Shown: positions 45,306-54,393, counted from the stretch's first letter. The stretch: DNA of 64,000 nucleotides from Bacillus sp. REN16 (GCF_020731355.1 NZ_JAJFZK010000001.1:343487-407486); one strand, 5' to 3'. The notes: generated by a model not told the origin, from the sequence alone. Numbers and translations: made by a program.

Positions 45306-45345
45306 TATAAAAAAGGATGTCTATTTTTTGACATCCTTTTAATAT
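45306..45345 (-). terminator. Terminator after yjcF
   Basis: AAAAGGATGTC, loop AAAAAATA, GACATCCTTTTTTATA on the minus strand directly after the stop codon. Confidence 0.85.
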
Positions 45346-45768
45346 TTATAATTTTTTGATCATTGTGACATGAGGTATACCGGCATCCATAAATAAACCA
45401 GATACGGTTTCATATCCGATTTTTTTATAGAAGTTTTCGGCGTGCGTTTGGGCATTGAGCTTTAATTTTGAAATACCTTGCTCTTTCGCAATGTCCTCCA
45501 TTTTATGCATAATCAGATTCCCTGCACCTTTTTTACGGTGTGAAGCGAGAACACAAATACGTTCCACTTTTCCGTATTCGTCTAGCACGCGAAAACGTCC
45601 AGCCCCAACAGGTTCATTGTCATCATAAAGGACCACATGTGTAGCTTCTTCCTCAAATTGATCAATCTCTTCTTCAAGTGGTACATTTTGTTCATCGACG
45701 AAGACCACTTTTCTAATGGTGAAGGCATCGTCTAGTTCTTTGTTGTTATTTATAATTCTTACTTCCAT
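45346..45768 (-). CDS. yjcF: GNAT N-acetyltransferase (YjcF-like)
   Basis: 140 residues. The start IINNNKELDDAFTIRKVVFV and VFVDEQNVPLEEEIDQFE are typical of the YjcF/ElaA-like group; the acetyl-CoA loop is ASHRKKGAGNLIMHKMED and the closing strand AENFYKKIGYETVSGLFMD. Substrate unknown. It is the first of the yjcF-yjcG-yjcH block conserved with B. subtilis and starts 7 bp after yjcG. Confidence 0.9.
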   Translation of the reverse strand: MEVRIINNNKELDDAFTIRKVVFVDEQNVPLEEEIDQFEEEATHVVLYDDNEPVGAGRFRVLDEYGKVERICVLASHRKKGAGNLIMHKMEDIAKEQGISKLKLNAQTHAENFYKKIGYETVSGLFMDAGIPHVTMIKKL

Positions 45769-45775
45769 GCTGTGT

Positions 45776-46291
45776 TCAATTTTCCTTTCCTAATCGAAAT
45801 GTTTCATAAACGGTCCAAGAACCGTTCTCTAGCTGATACAGGAGATGGATGCGGTCTATCTGCTCCTCATGGTTCATTTTTAACATACGTAATTGACCAT
45901 ACACATCTGAGTGCTCATCACTGGATAGTTTTTGCCCGATTGTAATATGGGGAACAAACGCATACTCAGGTTCTCCTGCAAAATAACCAGAGTGAAGTGC
46001 ATTTTGTAGTTTTTGTAATTCTTCATTAGGGTCTACTTTCAAGTAAATTACATTATTAACAGGGGAAAAGGAGCTAACCTTTAATACCTTTAATGTAAAG
46101 GGTTCAACCTGGTTCGTAACCGCTTCTAATTCCCTTGTAATATCCACAATCTCGTCATCGGATGCTTCAAATGCATTTTTTACTGTAATATGTGGTGGAA
46201 TTAATGCATAATGCGGGTCATACCGTTTGCGATACGAATTAGCTGTGTCTTGAAGTTTTTTAGACGGGAAGATAACAATGCCATATTTCAT
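45776..46291 (-). CDS. yjcG: 2H phosphoesterase / putative 2'-5' RNA ligase (YjcG-like)
   Basis: 171 residues, the length of YjcG. The two H-x-T/S motifs of the 2H superfamily appear as [12 protein letters not shown] near residue 34 and [16 protein letters not shown] near 115. B. subtilis YjcG has a solved 2H fold but no proven substrate. GAGGGCAAAACAAATG precedes the start. Same order as in B. subtilis. Confidence 0.9.
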   Translation of the reverse strand: MKYGIVIFPSKKLQDTANSYRKRYDPHYALIPPHITVKNAFEASDDEIVDITRELEAVTNQVEPFTLKVLKVSSFSPVNNVIYLKVDPNEELQKLQNALHSGYFAGEPEYAFVPHITIGQKLSSDEHSDVYGQLRMLKMNHEEQIDRIHLLYQLENGSWTVYETFRLGKEN

Positions 46292-46406
46292 TTGTTTTGC
46301 CCTCCTAATGGATTAATATATCAAAACCTGAAGTACCTAATGTGGTTTTACGAAAATAATAACACAATTATATCAAATATCTGAAAATGATAGAATGCCT
46401 AATTGG

Positions 46407-47132
46407 TTATTTTAACATCTTTGAAAGGGCTCTTGGTAAATCAGGCTGCCAATACTTCCATGTATGGTTGCCAACAAACTCCTCATAAAAATATGGAAAA
46501 CCCTTTTTTAGAATGATTTCATGTAATTCTCGGTTTGGTGTTAAAAAATCTTCAATATCACCTTTTGTCGTTTTCACTTCAGTTTCACCTGTTCCAATGA
46601 CATGATATAAATCAAGAAGGTGTGGTGTCTCAAAATTCACAACTTGACTTAAAACATGTTCATTCACAAGCGGGGATTGCATGATCACTTTTCCGAAAGT
46701 ATGCGGGTATTCGAGTGCTGTTAAAAGCGAGACAGTCGCTGCCAGTGAATCCCCAATTAACGCACGACCTTGCCCGATTTGATAGGTTGGGAACTCCTGA
46801 TCAAGAAATGGCACCAATTCTTCCCCTAAAAAGCGTTTATATAAATGATGCTGCTCACCATCTGGGTGGTATTTTTTACGGCGATCTGCTACGCTTTTAT
46901 AAGGAACCCCAACAATAATGGTATTGCTGATTTCACCAGTTTCCAATAGCTTATCGGCGACCCTGACAACTCTCCCAAGATTAAAATAATCGCGTCCATC
47001 CTGGGCAATCAGAATATTGTATTTATAAAGGGGGGAGAAAGATGCAGACAAATAAATAATCAGTTCAAGCTCTTCATCTAAAATAGTACTATGTATAGTC
47101 ATTTCCCTAACAGTACCTTTATTAATCGCCAT
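46407..47132 (-). CDS. yjcH: Esterase, alpha/beta hydrolase (YjcH-like)
   Basis: 241 residues from ATG 47132 (TTTGGAGG upstream). Esterase-D-like fold: YNILIAQDGRDYFNLGRVV near the N-terminus, nucleophile elbow RALIGDSLAATVSLLTAL (G-D-S-L, serine nucleophile), and a late histidine in VGNHTWKYWQPDLP. Such enzymes are close to enterochelin-esterase-like proteins. The natural ester is unknown. Confidence 0.88.
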   Translation of the reverse strand: MAINKGTVREMTIHSTILDEELELIIYLSASFSPLYKYNILIAQDGRDYFNLGRVVRVADKLLETGEISNTIIVGVPYKSVADRRKKYHPDGEQHHLYKRFLGEELVPFLDQEFPTYQIGQGRALIGDSLAATVSLLTALEYPHTFGKVIMQSPLVNEHVLSQVVNFETPHLLDLYHVIGTGETEVKTTKGDIEDFLTPNRELHEIILKKGFPYFYEEFVGNHTWKYWQPDLPRALSKMLK

Positions 47133-47183
47133 TATAAAAATCCTCCAAATAAACAATTTACACACTCATTATAACGTTTAATA

Positions 47184-47224
47184 AAGTAAAGCGACAGGAA
47201 ATATCCCTGCCGCTCCGAAAATTA
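47184..47224 (-). terminator. Terminator of the glutamate symporter gene
   Basis: On the minus strand AGCGGCAGGGATA pairs with T(T)TCCTGTCGCTTTACTTTATT. Stem GCGGCAGG/CCTGTCGC with one G-T pair. Confidence 0.7.
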
Positions 47225-47225
47225 A

Positions 47226-48455
47226 TTAGGCAGTTGCTTCATCCATATGTTTCTTTTCGGATTCTGCAACATATACTGCACATGCAGCATCGCCTGTGAT
47301 GTTGATGGCTGTTCTTGTCATATCAAGTAATCGGTCGATACCAATGATTAATCCAATCCCTTCTGGTGGTAATCCAACCGCAGATAGTACCATCGCCAGC
47401 ATGATTAACCCAACGCCTGGAACACCAGCAGTACCAACACTTGCAAGGACGGCAGTTAAGATAACGACTAAAATTTGAGAGAGTGAAAGGTCAAACCCAT
47501 ATACCTGGGCAATAAAGATGGTTGCAACACCTTGCATAATGGCTGTTCCATCCATATTTATTGTTGCACCTAATGGTTGAACAAAGCTACTTATTGGTTC
47601 AGGAACCTTTAGATTTTTTTGAGCAGTTTCCATTGAAACTGGAAGTGTAGCATTACTGCTAGATGTACTAAATGCAACTGTCATTGCGGGTGCAAAACCT
47701 TTAAAAAACTCAATTGGACTGCGTTTAGCCAATAATGCAATCGTACCGCCATATGTTACAACGGCATGAATCAGTAGCGCAGCAAGCACAATCAGGAAAT
47801 ATGCCAGCATGGCTTTAATTGCAGCATACCCCTGGCTGCCGATTGCAGTAGCAATCAAACCGAACGTTCCGTATGGAGCCGTTTTCATTACAAGATTAAC
47901 TAGATACATCATGATTTCATTCGCTTGTTCAAACAGATTTAATATTCCTTTAGTTTTTTCACCTAAAACAGTTAAGGCTAAGCCTATAAAAATAGCAAAC
48001 GCAATAATTTGAAGCATATCTCCATTATTCATTGCAGTAAATGGATTTGTTGGAATGATATTTATTAACGTTTCCATAACAGGAGGTGCTTCAGTTGCAC
48101 CATCATAGGTGGCTCCCTCTACATCAAAACCTCCACCGGCACCTGGCTTAAAGATTGAAGCGAGCGCGATTGCGATTGTAATGGCGATAGTCGTTGTTGC
48201 TAAAAAGTAAGTGATTGTTTTTGCTCCAATTCTTCCAAGCTTCTTAGGATCGCCTAGTCCTGCAACTCCTAGAGTAATAGATACTAAGACAATTGGAACA
48301 ACAAGCATTTTAATTAAATTCAAGAAGATTTTTCCCAATGGAACAAATACGTAGGTATTTGCGACATCGAAAGCGGCAGGTGATGTTAAATTTAAAATAA
48401 GGCCAACAATTGCACCTAAACCCAAACCTAGTAAAATCTTTTTAGTTAATGACAT
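47226..48455 (-). CDS. Dicarboxylate/amino acid:cation symporter (GltP/GltT-like)
   Basis: 409 residues from ATG 48455 (AAGGAGGT upstream; an upstream ATG at 48548 lies in the riboswitch terminator). It starts MSLTKKILLGLGLGAIVGLI and carries the DAACS signatures AFSTSSSNATLPVSMETAQK (serine-rich hairpin) and FVQPLGATINMDGTAI, with the NMDGT substrate/sodium motif, and later AGVPGVGLIMLAMVL. It takes up glutamate or aspartate with H+ or Na+. A c-di-AMP riboswitch with a terminator directly upstream suggests uptake is turned off when c-di-AMP is high. Confidence 0.9.
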   Translation of the reverse strand: MSLTKKILLGLGLGAIVGLILNLTSPAAFDVANTYVFVPLGKIFLNLIKMLVVPIVLVSITLGVAGLGDPKKLGRIGAKTITYFLATTTIAITIAIALASIFKPGAGGGFDVEGATYDGATEAPPVMETLINIIPTNPFTAMNNGDMLQIIAFAIFIGLALTVLGEKTKGILNLFEQANEIMMYLVNLVMKTAPYGTFGLIATAIGSQGYAAIKAMLAYFLIVLAALLIHAVVTYGGTIALLAKRSPIEFFKGFAPAMTVAFSTSSSNATLPVSMETAQKNLKVPEPISSFVQPLGATINMDGTAIMQGVATIFIAQVYGFDLSLSQILVVILTAVLASVGTAGVPGVGLIMLAMVLSAVGLPPEGIGLIIGIDRLLDMTRTAINITGDAACAVYVAESEKKHMDEATA

Positions 48456-48542
48456 AAGTAACCTCCTTAAAGTTGTAGTAGATTGTGTAATTTGGCAGCT
48501 TAAGGGAAATACGAAAATTGCGATGAAAAGCATACTTTTGGA

Positions 48543-48566
48543 GCACAAAAAGCCACGAGAGTAGGG
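48543..48566 (-). terminator. Riboswitch-controlled terminator
   Basis: GGCCACGAG, loop CCCTA, CTCGTGGCTTTTTG on the minus strand. It lies between the aptamer core and the symporter start codon. Confidence 0.88.
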
Positions 48567-48870
48567 CTCGTGGCCGACAAGTTGATTTGCGCAACAATGC
48601 TCTCTCCTGATGCTTACGGGGTTAGCTGTCGGATTCGGATGAAGAGTAATATCCTACCTTATCAAATTCGCCTTGGCGGATTTGCGCCCGATTTTTTTCG
48701 AGATAGCTCGAAAACTTTCCGTTAAAAAATCGTGGCATCCGTCAGAGGTTTTAACTTTATTCAGCCTAGCAGAATAAAGTTGAAAAGGATTCACCCCGAG
48801 TGCATTTACTATTGCACAATATGGTTCCCCCGTTTCCCAAATTGGGAATTCAGCGAATATTTTGTTGTAA
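48543..48870 (-). promoter_or_regulatory. Cyclic-di-AMP riboswitch (ydaO/yuaA type)
   Basis: Read on the minus strand, the leader has ATTCGCTGAATTCCCAATT, then ACGGGGGAACCAT, CGGGGTGAATCCTTTT, and finally ATCCGAATCCGACAGC followed by TAACCCCGTAAGCATCAGG. These blocks, in this order and spacing, are the conserved core of the ydaO/yuaA RNA, which binds c-di-AMP and stops transcription. An expression platform (GC hairpin with T-run) follows at 48543-48566, and a -10 (TGGTATAAA) with TTTACA lies just upstream near 48890-48915. It governs the symporter gene 90 bp downstream. Confidence 0.88.
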
Positions 48871-49038
48871 TTTGCCTTAATATTATATTTATACCATATA
48901 TTTCGACATTTTGTAAATAATACTTTGGTACGATTATTGCCTTCGGAACATATACTTTGTAACGAACCCGATAAAATACTAGAACCTTATTGACAAACTA
49001 CTAAAACGAATGTATATTATAAATTATTCATACATAGT

Positions 49039-49083
49039 GATTCCGTAGCTCAGCTGGGCGAGCGCTACCTTGACAGGGTAGAG
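49039..49083 (+). tRNA. Truncated tRNA (5' half only), tRNA pseudogene
   Basis: GATTCCGTAGCTCAGCTGGG opens like a bacterial tRNA: acceptor 5' strand and D arm. A 5-bp anticodon stem (CTACC/GGTAG) with loop TTGACAG, anticodon GAC, follows. The variable loop, T arm and 3' acceptor strand are missing; AT-rich sequence follows for 13 bases before the intact tRNA. It cannot fold or be charged as it stands. It may be a partial duplicate of a tRNA-Val. Confidence 0.7.
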
Positions 49084-49095
49084 TATTTCTATAAC

Positions 49096-49167
49096 GATCC
49101 GATAGTTCAGTGGGAGAATACATCCTTGACAGGGATGGGGTCGGGGGTTCGAATCCCTCTCGGATCA
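49096..49167 (+). tRNA. tRNA-Val (GAC)
   Basis: 72 bases forming a full cloverleaf: acceptor GATCCGA/TCGGATC, D stem GTTC/GAAT (one G-T), anticodon stem CATCC/GGATG with loop TTGACAG, so anticodon GAC (Val codons GUC and GUU). The variable loop is GGGTC, T stem GGGGG/CCCTC, T loop TTCGAAT, discriminator A. CCA is not encoded. A hairpin terminator follows. Confidence 0.85.
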
Positions 49168-49170
49168 TAG

Positions 49171-49208
49171 GGTAAAAGCACATTTCAAAATGAAATGTGC
49201 TTTTTATA
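49171..49208 (+). terminator. Terminator of the tRNA gene
   Basis: AAAAGCACATTTC, loop AAAAT, GAAATGTGCTTTTTA: perfect stem and T-run. Confidence 0.85.
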
Positions 49209-49279
49209 GTTGAAAGAACAAAAATGGTGCTAAGAGATATGATTTTTATAAAGAATAGAAATGGTAATCCTAATGGAAG

Positions 49280-49498
49280 AACAAATGCTCCTTTTGGTGT
49301 TGAAGTTAGCAGGATTTTTTAAATCTTGGAATGGCCATGGCAGCAAGCCCTAGAAGAGATTTAGCATTAAAATATGCATCGTTAATTCCTGAAATCTCAT
49401 TGTACGCCGAGGATGGGGCCAAAATTATGATTAAGCATGGGTGGTTGGAGTTGCCTCCACAGGCTGATGATAGAGAAAAGTTAATAAAAAATAAATGA
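49280..49498 (+). pseudogene. C-terminal remnant of a DUF3231 protein, frameshifted
   Basis: QMLLLVLKLAGFF in one frame and NLGMAMAASPRRDLALKY, LYAEDGAKIMIKHGWLELPP and QADDREKLIKNK in another, joined by a +1 shift in a T/A run near 49320. This is the same DUF3231 C-terminus as the pseudogene at 19340-19730. There is no start codon and about 75 percent of the protein is missing. Confidence 0.75.
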
Positions 49499-49505
49499 CA
49501 ACTGT

Positions 49506-49543
49506 AAAAAAGACAAAGGAATTTTCTCCTTTGTCTTTTTTGC
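49506..49543 (-). terminator. Terminator of sstT (usable from both strands)
   Basis: AAAGACAAAGGA, loop ATTT, TCTCCTTTGTCTTTTTT. An 11-bp stem with A- and T-runs. Confidence 0.8.
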
Positions 49544-49550
49544 TAAGTAT

Positions 49551-50786
49551 TTACGCTGACTTAATCACAACATTCTTCTTTTCTTTCCGCTTTTTAGCGT
49601 ATTCAGCAGTTGCTGTAAATAGGACATCAGATGATGAGTTCAGGGCAGTTTCACAAGAGTCTTGAAGGACACCGATGATGAAACCAACTCCAACGACTTG
49701 CATGGCAACATCGTTTGGAATTCCGAATAAGCTCGCTGCTAATGGAATAAGTAAAAGGGATCCACCCGCAACACCTGATGCACCAGCAGCCGAAATTGCT
49801 GATAGAATGCTAAGGATCAGAGCAGTTGCAAAATCAACTTCTATTCCTAGAGTGTGAACAGCTGCAAGGGTTAAGACAGAGATTGTTACCGCGGCACCTG
49901 CCATGTTAACAGTACCGCCTAATGGAATCGATACTGAATACGTATCTTTATCTAGACCGAGCTTTTCACATAGGTTCATGTTAATCGGAATATTAGCTGC
50001 CGAGCTACGTGTGAAGAATGCTGTAATTCCACTTTCCCTTAAACACCTAAAAACAAGTGGATAAGGATTTTGGCGAATGTAGAAGTAAACAATCAATGGA
50101 TTCACAACTAATGCAATAAAGAACATACAGCCTAGTAGGAGTGCTAGGATTTTGCCGTATTCCATTAATGCTGAAAGTCCACTTGTGACTAATGCATCGA
50201 ACACCAAGCCCATGATTCCGATTGGAGCCAGGCTGATTACCCATTTTACAACCTTCGTAATCGCGTCCGCAACATTTGATAATAATGTCTTTGTTGTTTC
50301 GTTGGCATTTTTCAATGCGATACCAAATACAATTGCCCAGGCAAGAATTCCAATGTAGTTTGCATTCATTAATGCACTTATAGGGTTGTCCACTACATTA
50401 AATAACAATGTTTGAAGTACCTCTAATATTCCACTCGGCGGGGCTAAGTTTTCTGCACCTGTTACGAGTGTAAGCTGAATTGGGAAGATAAAGCTTGCCG
50501 CAACTGCAATAAGTCCTGCTAGGAATGTTCCGATCGCATATAACCCAATAATTGATTTGATATTCGTTTTGGTTCCACTTCGGTGTTTAGCGATTGCATC
50601 AATAACTAAGAATAAGACCAGTACTGGTGCAACTGCTTTTAATGCACCTACAAATAAAGAACCGAAGATGGAAACCCATTTAGCTCCTTCTGGAACCAGT
50701 AAAGCCAATAGAATACCTACGGCGATACCGACAAGTATACGTTTGACAAGACTAATTTGATTCCATTTATGAAACATTTCTTTCAT
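49551..50786 (-). CDS. sstT: Serine/threonine:sodium symporter SstT
   Basis: 411 residues from ATG 50786 (AAAGGGGGAAAG upstream). SstT-specific N-terminus [20 protein letters not shown]; serine-rich motif [20 protein letters not shown]; sodium/substrate motif [20 protein letters not shown] (NMAG instead of the NMDG of glutamate carriers). A DAACS-family importer of serine and threonine with sodium. It is close to, but separately transcribed from, the glutamate symporter. Confidence 0.9.
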   Translation of the reverse strand: MKEMFHKWNQISLVKRILVGIAVGILLALLVPEGAKWVSIFGSLFVGALKAVAPVLVLFLVIDAIAKHRSGTKTNIKSIIGLYAIGTFLAGLIAVAASFIFPIQLTLVTGAENLAPPSGILEVLQTLLFNVVDNPISALMNANYIGILAWAIVFGIALKNANETTKTLLSNVADAITKVVKWVISLAPIGIMGLVFDALVTSGLSALMEYGKILALLLGCMFFIALVVNPLIVYFYIRQNPYPLVFRCLRESGITAFFTRSSAANIPINMNLCEKLGLDKDTYSVSIPLGGTVNMAGAAVTISVLTLAAVHTLGIEVDFATALILSILSAISAAGASGVAGGSLLLIPLAASLFGIPNDVAMQVVGVGFIIGVLQDSCETALNSSSDVLFTATAEYAKKRKEKKNVVIKSA

Positions 50787-51089
50787 AGTCTTTCCCCCTT
50801 TTTCATGGTTGCCCACAGCCTTTGCTGCTTAAAATGAATATTATAAGAATAATATAATATTTGTTAGTTTAACACGAAAATTGTCAATTGTGTATTAATT
50901 TTAAAAGATGGAAATAATTTTATTAGGAAAATGTTCAATTAAATAAAAATTGCTGAATGAGGCAAAAACCTTTTCTTTACTGTTAATGGAAAGAAACACA
51001 AAAAAAGCCTATATTTATGGGTATATAGACTTTATTTTAACATAGAGTTTCAATTTTTGTATGCTATTAGAATGTTAAAACACTAGCAG

Positions 51090-51368
51090 TTATTCCCTTG
51101 TTTTTCGATATGCCAAAATAGTTGTTTTTAAGGAAGCATATGAGCCGATTGCGGCAGATCCGTAAAACCATCCCATGAATAAACCAGCAGCTAAGTCGTG
51201 TCTATGACTATAAAAAACAGAAATTAACAATCCAAAAATAACTGCGAGAGTGGGGATGTATTTTTTTGGTATTTTAAAAATGACCTTTACAATTTGTGTT
51301 ATGACCATAACGAGAGGCACCGCGAGTACTGCATCCCAAAAATTTGTATGTATTGTAGGGAAATCCAT
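51090..51368 (-). CDS. Holin-like small membrane protein
   Basis: 92 residues with three hydrophobic segments (AVLAVPLVMVITQIVKVIFK, TLAVIFGLLISVFYS, AAGLFMGWFYGSAAIGSYAS) and a basic tail. The layout resembles small holin-like proteins of Bacillus chromosomes. No lysin or phage gene is nearby, so a lysis role should not be assumed. It is 20 bp downstream of a small lipoprotein gene and probably co-transcribed. Confidence 0.55.
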   Translation of the reverse strand: MDFPTIHTNFWDAVLAVPLVMVITQIVKVIFKIPKKYIPTLAVIFGLLISVFYSHRHDLAAGLFMGWFYGSAAIGSYASLKTTILAYRKTRE

Positions 51369-51387
51369 GTAAAATCACCTCAACAGG

Positions 51388-51573
51388 TTATTTTTCCTTT
51401 TTTTCCTTTCTGTCATCTTCTTCGTCAGCTACCTTGACTTTTATTTTTTTATCTTCTTTATCCTCTTCGGATTGCTTCGTATTCTCGTGAGTGGATTTAT
51501 CTTTTGGAGGTGCACAGCCAATTAATGTACCTGTGATGAAAAGAATAAGTAATGTGATTAATCGTTTCTTCAA
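51388..51573 (-). CDS. Small lysine/glutamate-rich lipoprotein
   Basis: 61 residues. MKKRLITLLILFITGTLIGC is a signal peptide with lipobox LIGC, cysteine 20. The mature part is only about 40 residues, almost all charged (KEDKKIKVKVADEEDDRKE). It lies in tandem with a DUF421 gene upstream and a holin-like gene downstream. Function unknown. Confidence 0.7.
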   Translation of the reverse strand: MKKRLITLLILFITGTLIGCAPPKDKSTHENTKQSEEDKEDKKIKVKVADEEDDRKEKKEK

Positions 51574-51591
51574 ACAAATCCCTCCATATCT

Positions 51592-52269
51592 TTATATATA
51601 GGTTTGTACAAAAATGCCGTCGCCTTCTAGCCATTCTGCTAAGAAGACATCTTTATAATCTGAAACGCTTTGTGAGTGAAGTTGATTCATTAACCAAGAT
51701 TCATTAAATCCTAGATCCTTTATTTCATCCCACAGCACCTTCCCATCACGTATGACTGTAACTGGAACGAAAACTGGCTTTTCAGGAAGGTTAAAATCTT
51801 CTTGTACGGTTTTTTGATACTTTGTCTTCTTTAAAATACTTAAAGAACCGTTTCCCTCAAGATAACAAAAGGCAACCTCACGTACGGAAAAGGTTTCGCT
51901 TTGACGAAGGAGGCTCTGTAATTGGTTAATATTCATCCGAGCTTTTTTAAGGGCTTGCTTATCAACCACTCCATTATTGATTAGGGCAATCGGTTTTCCT
52001 TCAAAAATCCCACGAATAAATAACACCTTTTGGCCAAGGAACTCTACGATGAATAAAAGAAAACCCCACAGGCACATCGAGTAAACAATATATAACGCAT
52101 TAATATTGCGGTCGTATAAGGCATTCCCTAATAATTCGCCTAAGACAATTCCAGCAATAAAGGTGAACGGGGTAATTTGGTTGATCATTTTACGCCCAAC
52201 AATCTTAACGATAATAAATAATAGGAAAAAGCCAAGAATGAGCTCGAATGTCAAATGGCCAAACTTCAT
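51592..52269 (-). CDS. DUF421 membrane protein, second copy (YetF-like)
   Basis: 225 residues, ATG 52269 with GGATAGGAG upstream. Same layout as the copy at 44580: membrane helices LILGFFLLFIIVKIVGRKMI and ITPFTFIAGIVLGELLGNAL, then LRQSETFSVREVAFCYLEGN and a C-terminal LAEWLEGDGIFVQTYI. The two differ in over half of positions by eye, so they are old paralogues. Downstream are a small lipoprotein and a small membrane protein, a common sporulation-type arrangement. Confidence 0.85.
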   Translation of the reverse strand: MKFGHLTFELILGFFLLFIIVKIVGRKMINQITPFTFIAGIVLGELLGNALYDRNINALYIVYSMCLWGFLLFIVEFLGQKVLFIRGIFEGKPIALINNGVVDKQALKKARMNINQLQSLLRQSETFSVREVAFCYLEGNGSLSILKKTKYQKTVQEDFNLPEKPVFVPVTVIRDGKVLWDEIKDLGFNESWLMNQLHSQSVSDYKDVFLAEWLEGDGIFVQTYI

Positions 52270-52395
52270 TTACATATACTCCTATCCAGTGATGGTAAAT
52301 CATTTTAGTTTTCTCCAAATAAGGGGAATTTATGAGGATAGACAAGCAAAAAAACGACTGAATCCAATTGGATTACAGTCGGTATTTATAACATA

Positions 52396-53661
52396 TTATT
52401 TTGAATTTGAAGGTGTATGATATGTTGGAAGCTTTATTATAAAGGACGTACCTTTGCCAACGGCACTTTCAACTTCAATAGAGCCTTTTAATTGTTCAAT
52501 GATCTGAAAACAAATCGTAAGTCCAACACCAGTTCCTTTATCTTTGGTTGAATAAAAGGGTGTACCTATTTTTGAAAGTTGTTCCTTCGTCATCCCTTGA
52601 CCATTATCAGTTATTTCTACGACAACTTCATGATCTTTTGAAAAAGCGTCAATTGTTAGTAGTCCGTCATTACCAATTGCTTCAATTGCGTTTTTGATAA
52701 TATTAATTAGAACCTGTTTTATTTCATCTTTACTTCCGTTGATAAACAAAAAGTTTTCAATTGAGGTTTTAACCTCAATGTTTTGGATATTTGAATAGGA
52801 TGTCATTAGTTCCACGGTTTTAGCAAGTTCTTCACTGATGTTTATCAATTGAGTACTACTGTTATTGGGCTTTGCAAGGGATAAATAATCATTAATAATC
52901 GATTGCGCACGATATAATTCAGAGAGGGTAATATCAATGTAATTTCGCTGTTTTTCAGTTATATTATCATCGCGCATAATTAACTGTAAAAAACCATTTA
53001 CTGTTGTTAATGGATTGCGAACTTCATGGGCAACGGAAGCCGCAAGCTGGCTAATCACATTCATTTTTTCTGAGTGTCTGAGTTCTTTCTGTAATAGGAT
53101 TTGTTGGTTTACGTTTTCAATTAACAATACTACCAATAGTAATGTAATCCATGTGATTGTTGAGAAAATGAACATCACTAGGATTTGATCAGATTGATTA
53201 TTTTTTACAAGGGTGATTGTTCTCGTTACGACAATAAAACCGTATATTGCCGAAAGGACCATCAGTTTTTTATTTAATAGAAGAGAATGATATTTTTTTA
53301 ATAGAAAATAAAAAATGATTGCAATAATTACGTAATTCATTGAAATGATGAATAATCCAGAATCCCCAAGAATTTGTGAATAAATTAGCATAATCAAAAT
53401 AACAGCCATTCCGCGAAATAACCCAATGTAAAATAATGTGACGAAGATTGGGATAATCCGGAAATCATACGAAAATCCATTCGCATAGGATACTGGAAAT
53501 GACATTGTTAATAGAAGGATAACGATAATCATTCCAAGTAATTTATTCGAGTGGAGCTTTGGTGTAGAGCTTTGATCCTGAATAACAAGCAAATAATATA
53601 GAAGAATAGGAAAAATAACGATCAAAACATGATAGAGAACATGTCCAATATGATCAAGCAA
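52396..53661 (-). CDS. Membrane sensor histidine kinase (KinB-like)
   Basis: 421 residues from TTG 53661 (AAGGGGGTG upstream), near the length of KinB. Six or so membrane helices fill residues 1-195 with very short loops (5TM-type sensor). The H box is LAASVAHEVRNPLTTVNGFL, the N box QVLINIIKNAIEAIG, G1 VEITDNGQGMTKEQL, G2 GTGVGLTICFQIIEQLKG. No response regulator gene adjoins it, which fits phosphorelay kinases that feed Spo0F. Its neighbour across 200 bp is a PTS IIA gene. Confidence 0.85.
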   Translation of the reverse strand: MLDHIGHVLYHVLIVIFPILLYYLLVIQDQSSTPKLHSNKLLGMIIVILLLTMSFPVSYANGFSYDFRIIPIFVTLFYIGLFRGMAVILIMLIYSQILGDSGLFIISMNYVIIAIIFYFLLKKYHSLLLNKKLMVLSAIYGFIVVTRTITLVKNNQSDQILVMFIFSTITWITLLLVVLLIENVNQQILLQKELRHSEKMNVISQLAASVAHEVRNPLTTVNGFLQLIMRDDNITEKQRNYIDITLSELYRAQSIINDYLSLAKPNNSSTQLINISEELAKTVELMTSYSNIQNIEVKTSIENFLFINGSKDEIKQVLINIIKNAIEAIGNDGLLTIDAFSKDHEVVVEITDNGQGMTKEQLSKIGTPFYSTKDKGTGVGLTICFQIIEQLKGSIEVESAVGKGTSFIIKLPTYHTPSNSK

Positions 53662-53863
53662 TTTTGCAACACCCCCTTAATCAAAATTCTCTGAATACTA
53701 CTTTGTATATTTCGACATTATCTTCAATAATCCTTCATCATGATAACTGGCATTTAAATAATATTTCGGAAAAATGTAAAAGTAATTGATACGATTCATT
53801 ATTCTTTTTTTCTTGTTCTGGGTATGATACAACTAAACATATCTTTTATTTTGGAGGCTTATT

Positions 53864-54361
53864 ATGTTTAAGAAATTATTTGGTGGTAAAGATAAAAAAA
53901 TTGAAGAAGTATTAATTGCTCCAGCAACTGGTAAAATCCTTGCTTTAGAAGAAGTACCAGACCCAGTATTTTCACAAAAAATGATGGGGGATGGACTTGC
54001 GATTGAGCCGTCAGAAGGAAAAATTGTTTCGCCTGTAAATGGTGAAATCATTCAGGTTTTTCCAACGAAACACGCGATTGGAATCAAAACAGAAATTGGT
54101 TTAGAACTACTTATTCATATCGGTCTAGAGACAGTGAACATGAAAGGTGAAGGCTTCACAACTCATGTAAAAGAAGGAGACAAGGTTGAAGTTGGAACGA
54201 ATCTTGTTACCTTTGATTTAGATTTAGTGAAAGAAAAAGCGGCTAGTACCATCACACCAATTGTCATTACTAATTTTGATGCTGTTGAAACATTTGAGAA
54301 GATTGGAAGCGGACAGGCAACTGCCGCTTCAACTGAACTTGCCAAAGTAAAGAAAAAATAA
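53864..54361 (+). CDS. Stand-alone PTS glucose-type EIIA protein (YpqE/Crr-like)
   Basis: 165 residues, TTGGAGG before the ATG. EIIA-Glc fold with the active histidine in [18 protein letters not shown] (H of LLIHIG) and the partner histidine in [16 protein letters not shown]. It accepts phosphate from HPr and passes it to a sugar-specific EIIB. Free EIIA-Glc is typical of Gram-negative bacteria but also occurs as YpqE in Bacillus. No IIBC gene adjoins it, so it probably serves a permease elsewhere or acts as a regulator. Confidence 0.9.
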   Translation: MFKKLFGGKDKKIEEVLIAPATGKILALEEVPDPVFSQKMMGDGLAIEPSEGKIVSPVNGEIIQVFPTKHAIGIKTEIGLELLIHIGLETVNMKGEGFTTHVKEGDKVEVGTNLVTFDLDLVKEKAASTITPIVITNFDAVETFEKIGSGQATAASTELAKVKKK

Positions 54362-54393
54362 GCTGACGGTCCCGATTTGGGGCCGTTTTTTCA
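54362..54393 (+). terminator. Terminator of the PTS IIA gene
   Basis: ACGGTCCC, loop GATT, TGGGGCCGTTTTTT: stem with a small mismatch and T-run. Confidence 0.75.

Noticed and set aside
48732..48920. Small plus-strand open frame near the symporter leader
   Set aside because: It lies wholly inside the c-di-AMP riboswitch on the opposite strand and has no ribosome binding site.
51090..51368. Holin-like gene as a sign of a prophage
   Set aside because: No lysin, capsid, integrase or other phage gene lies near; small holin-like proteins are common on Bacillus chromosomes.
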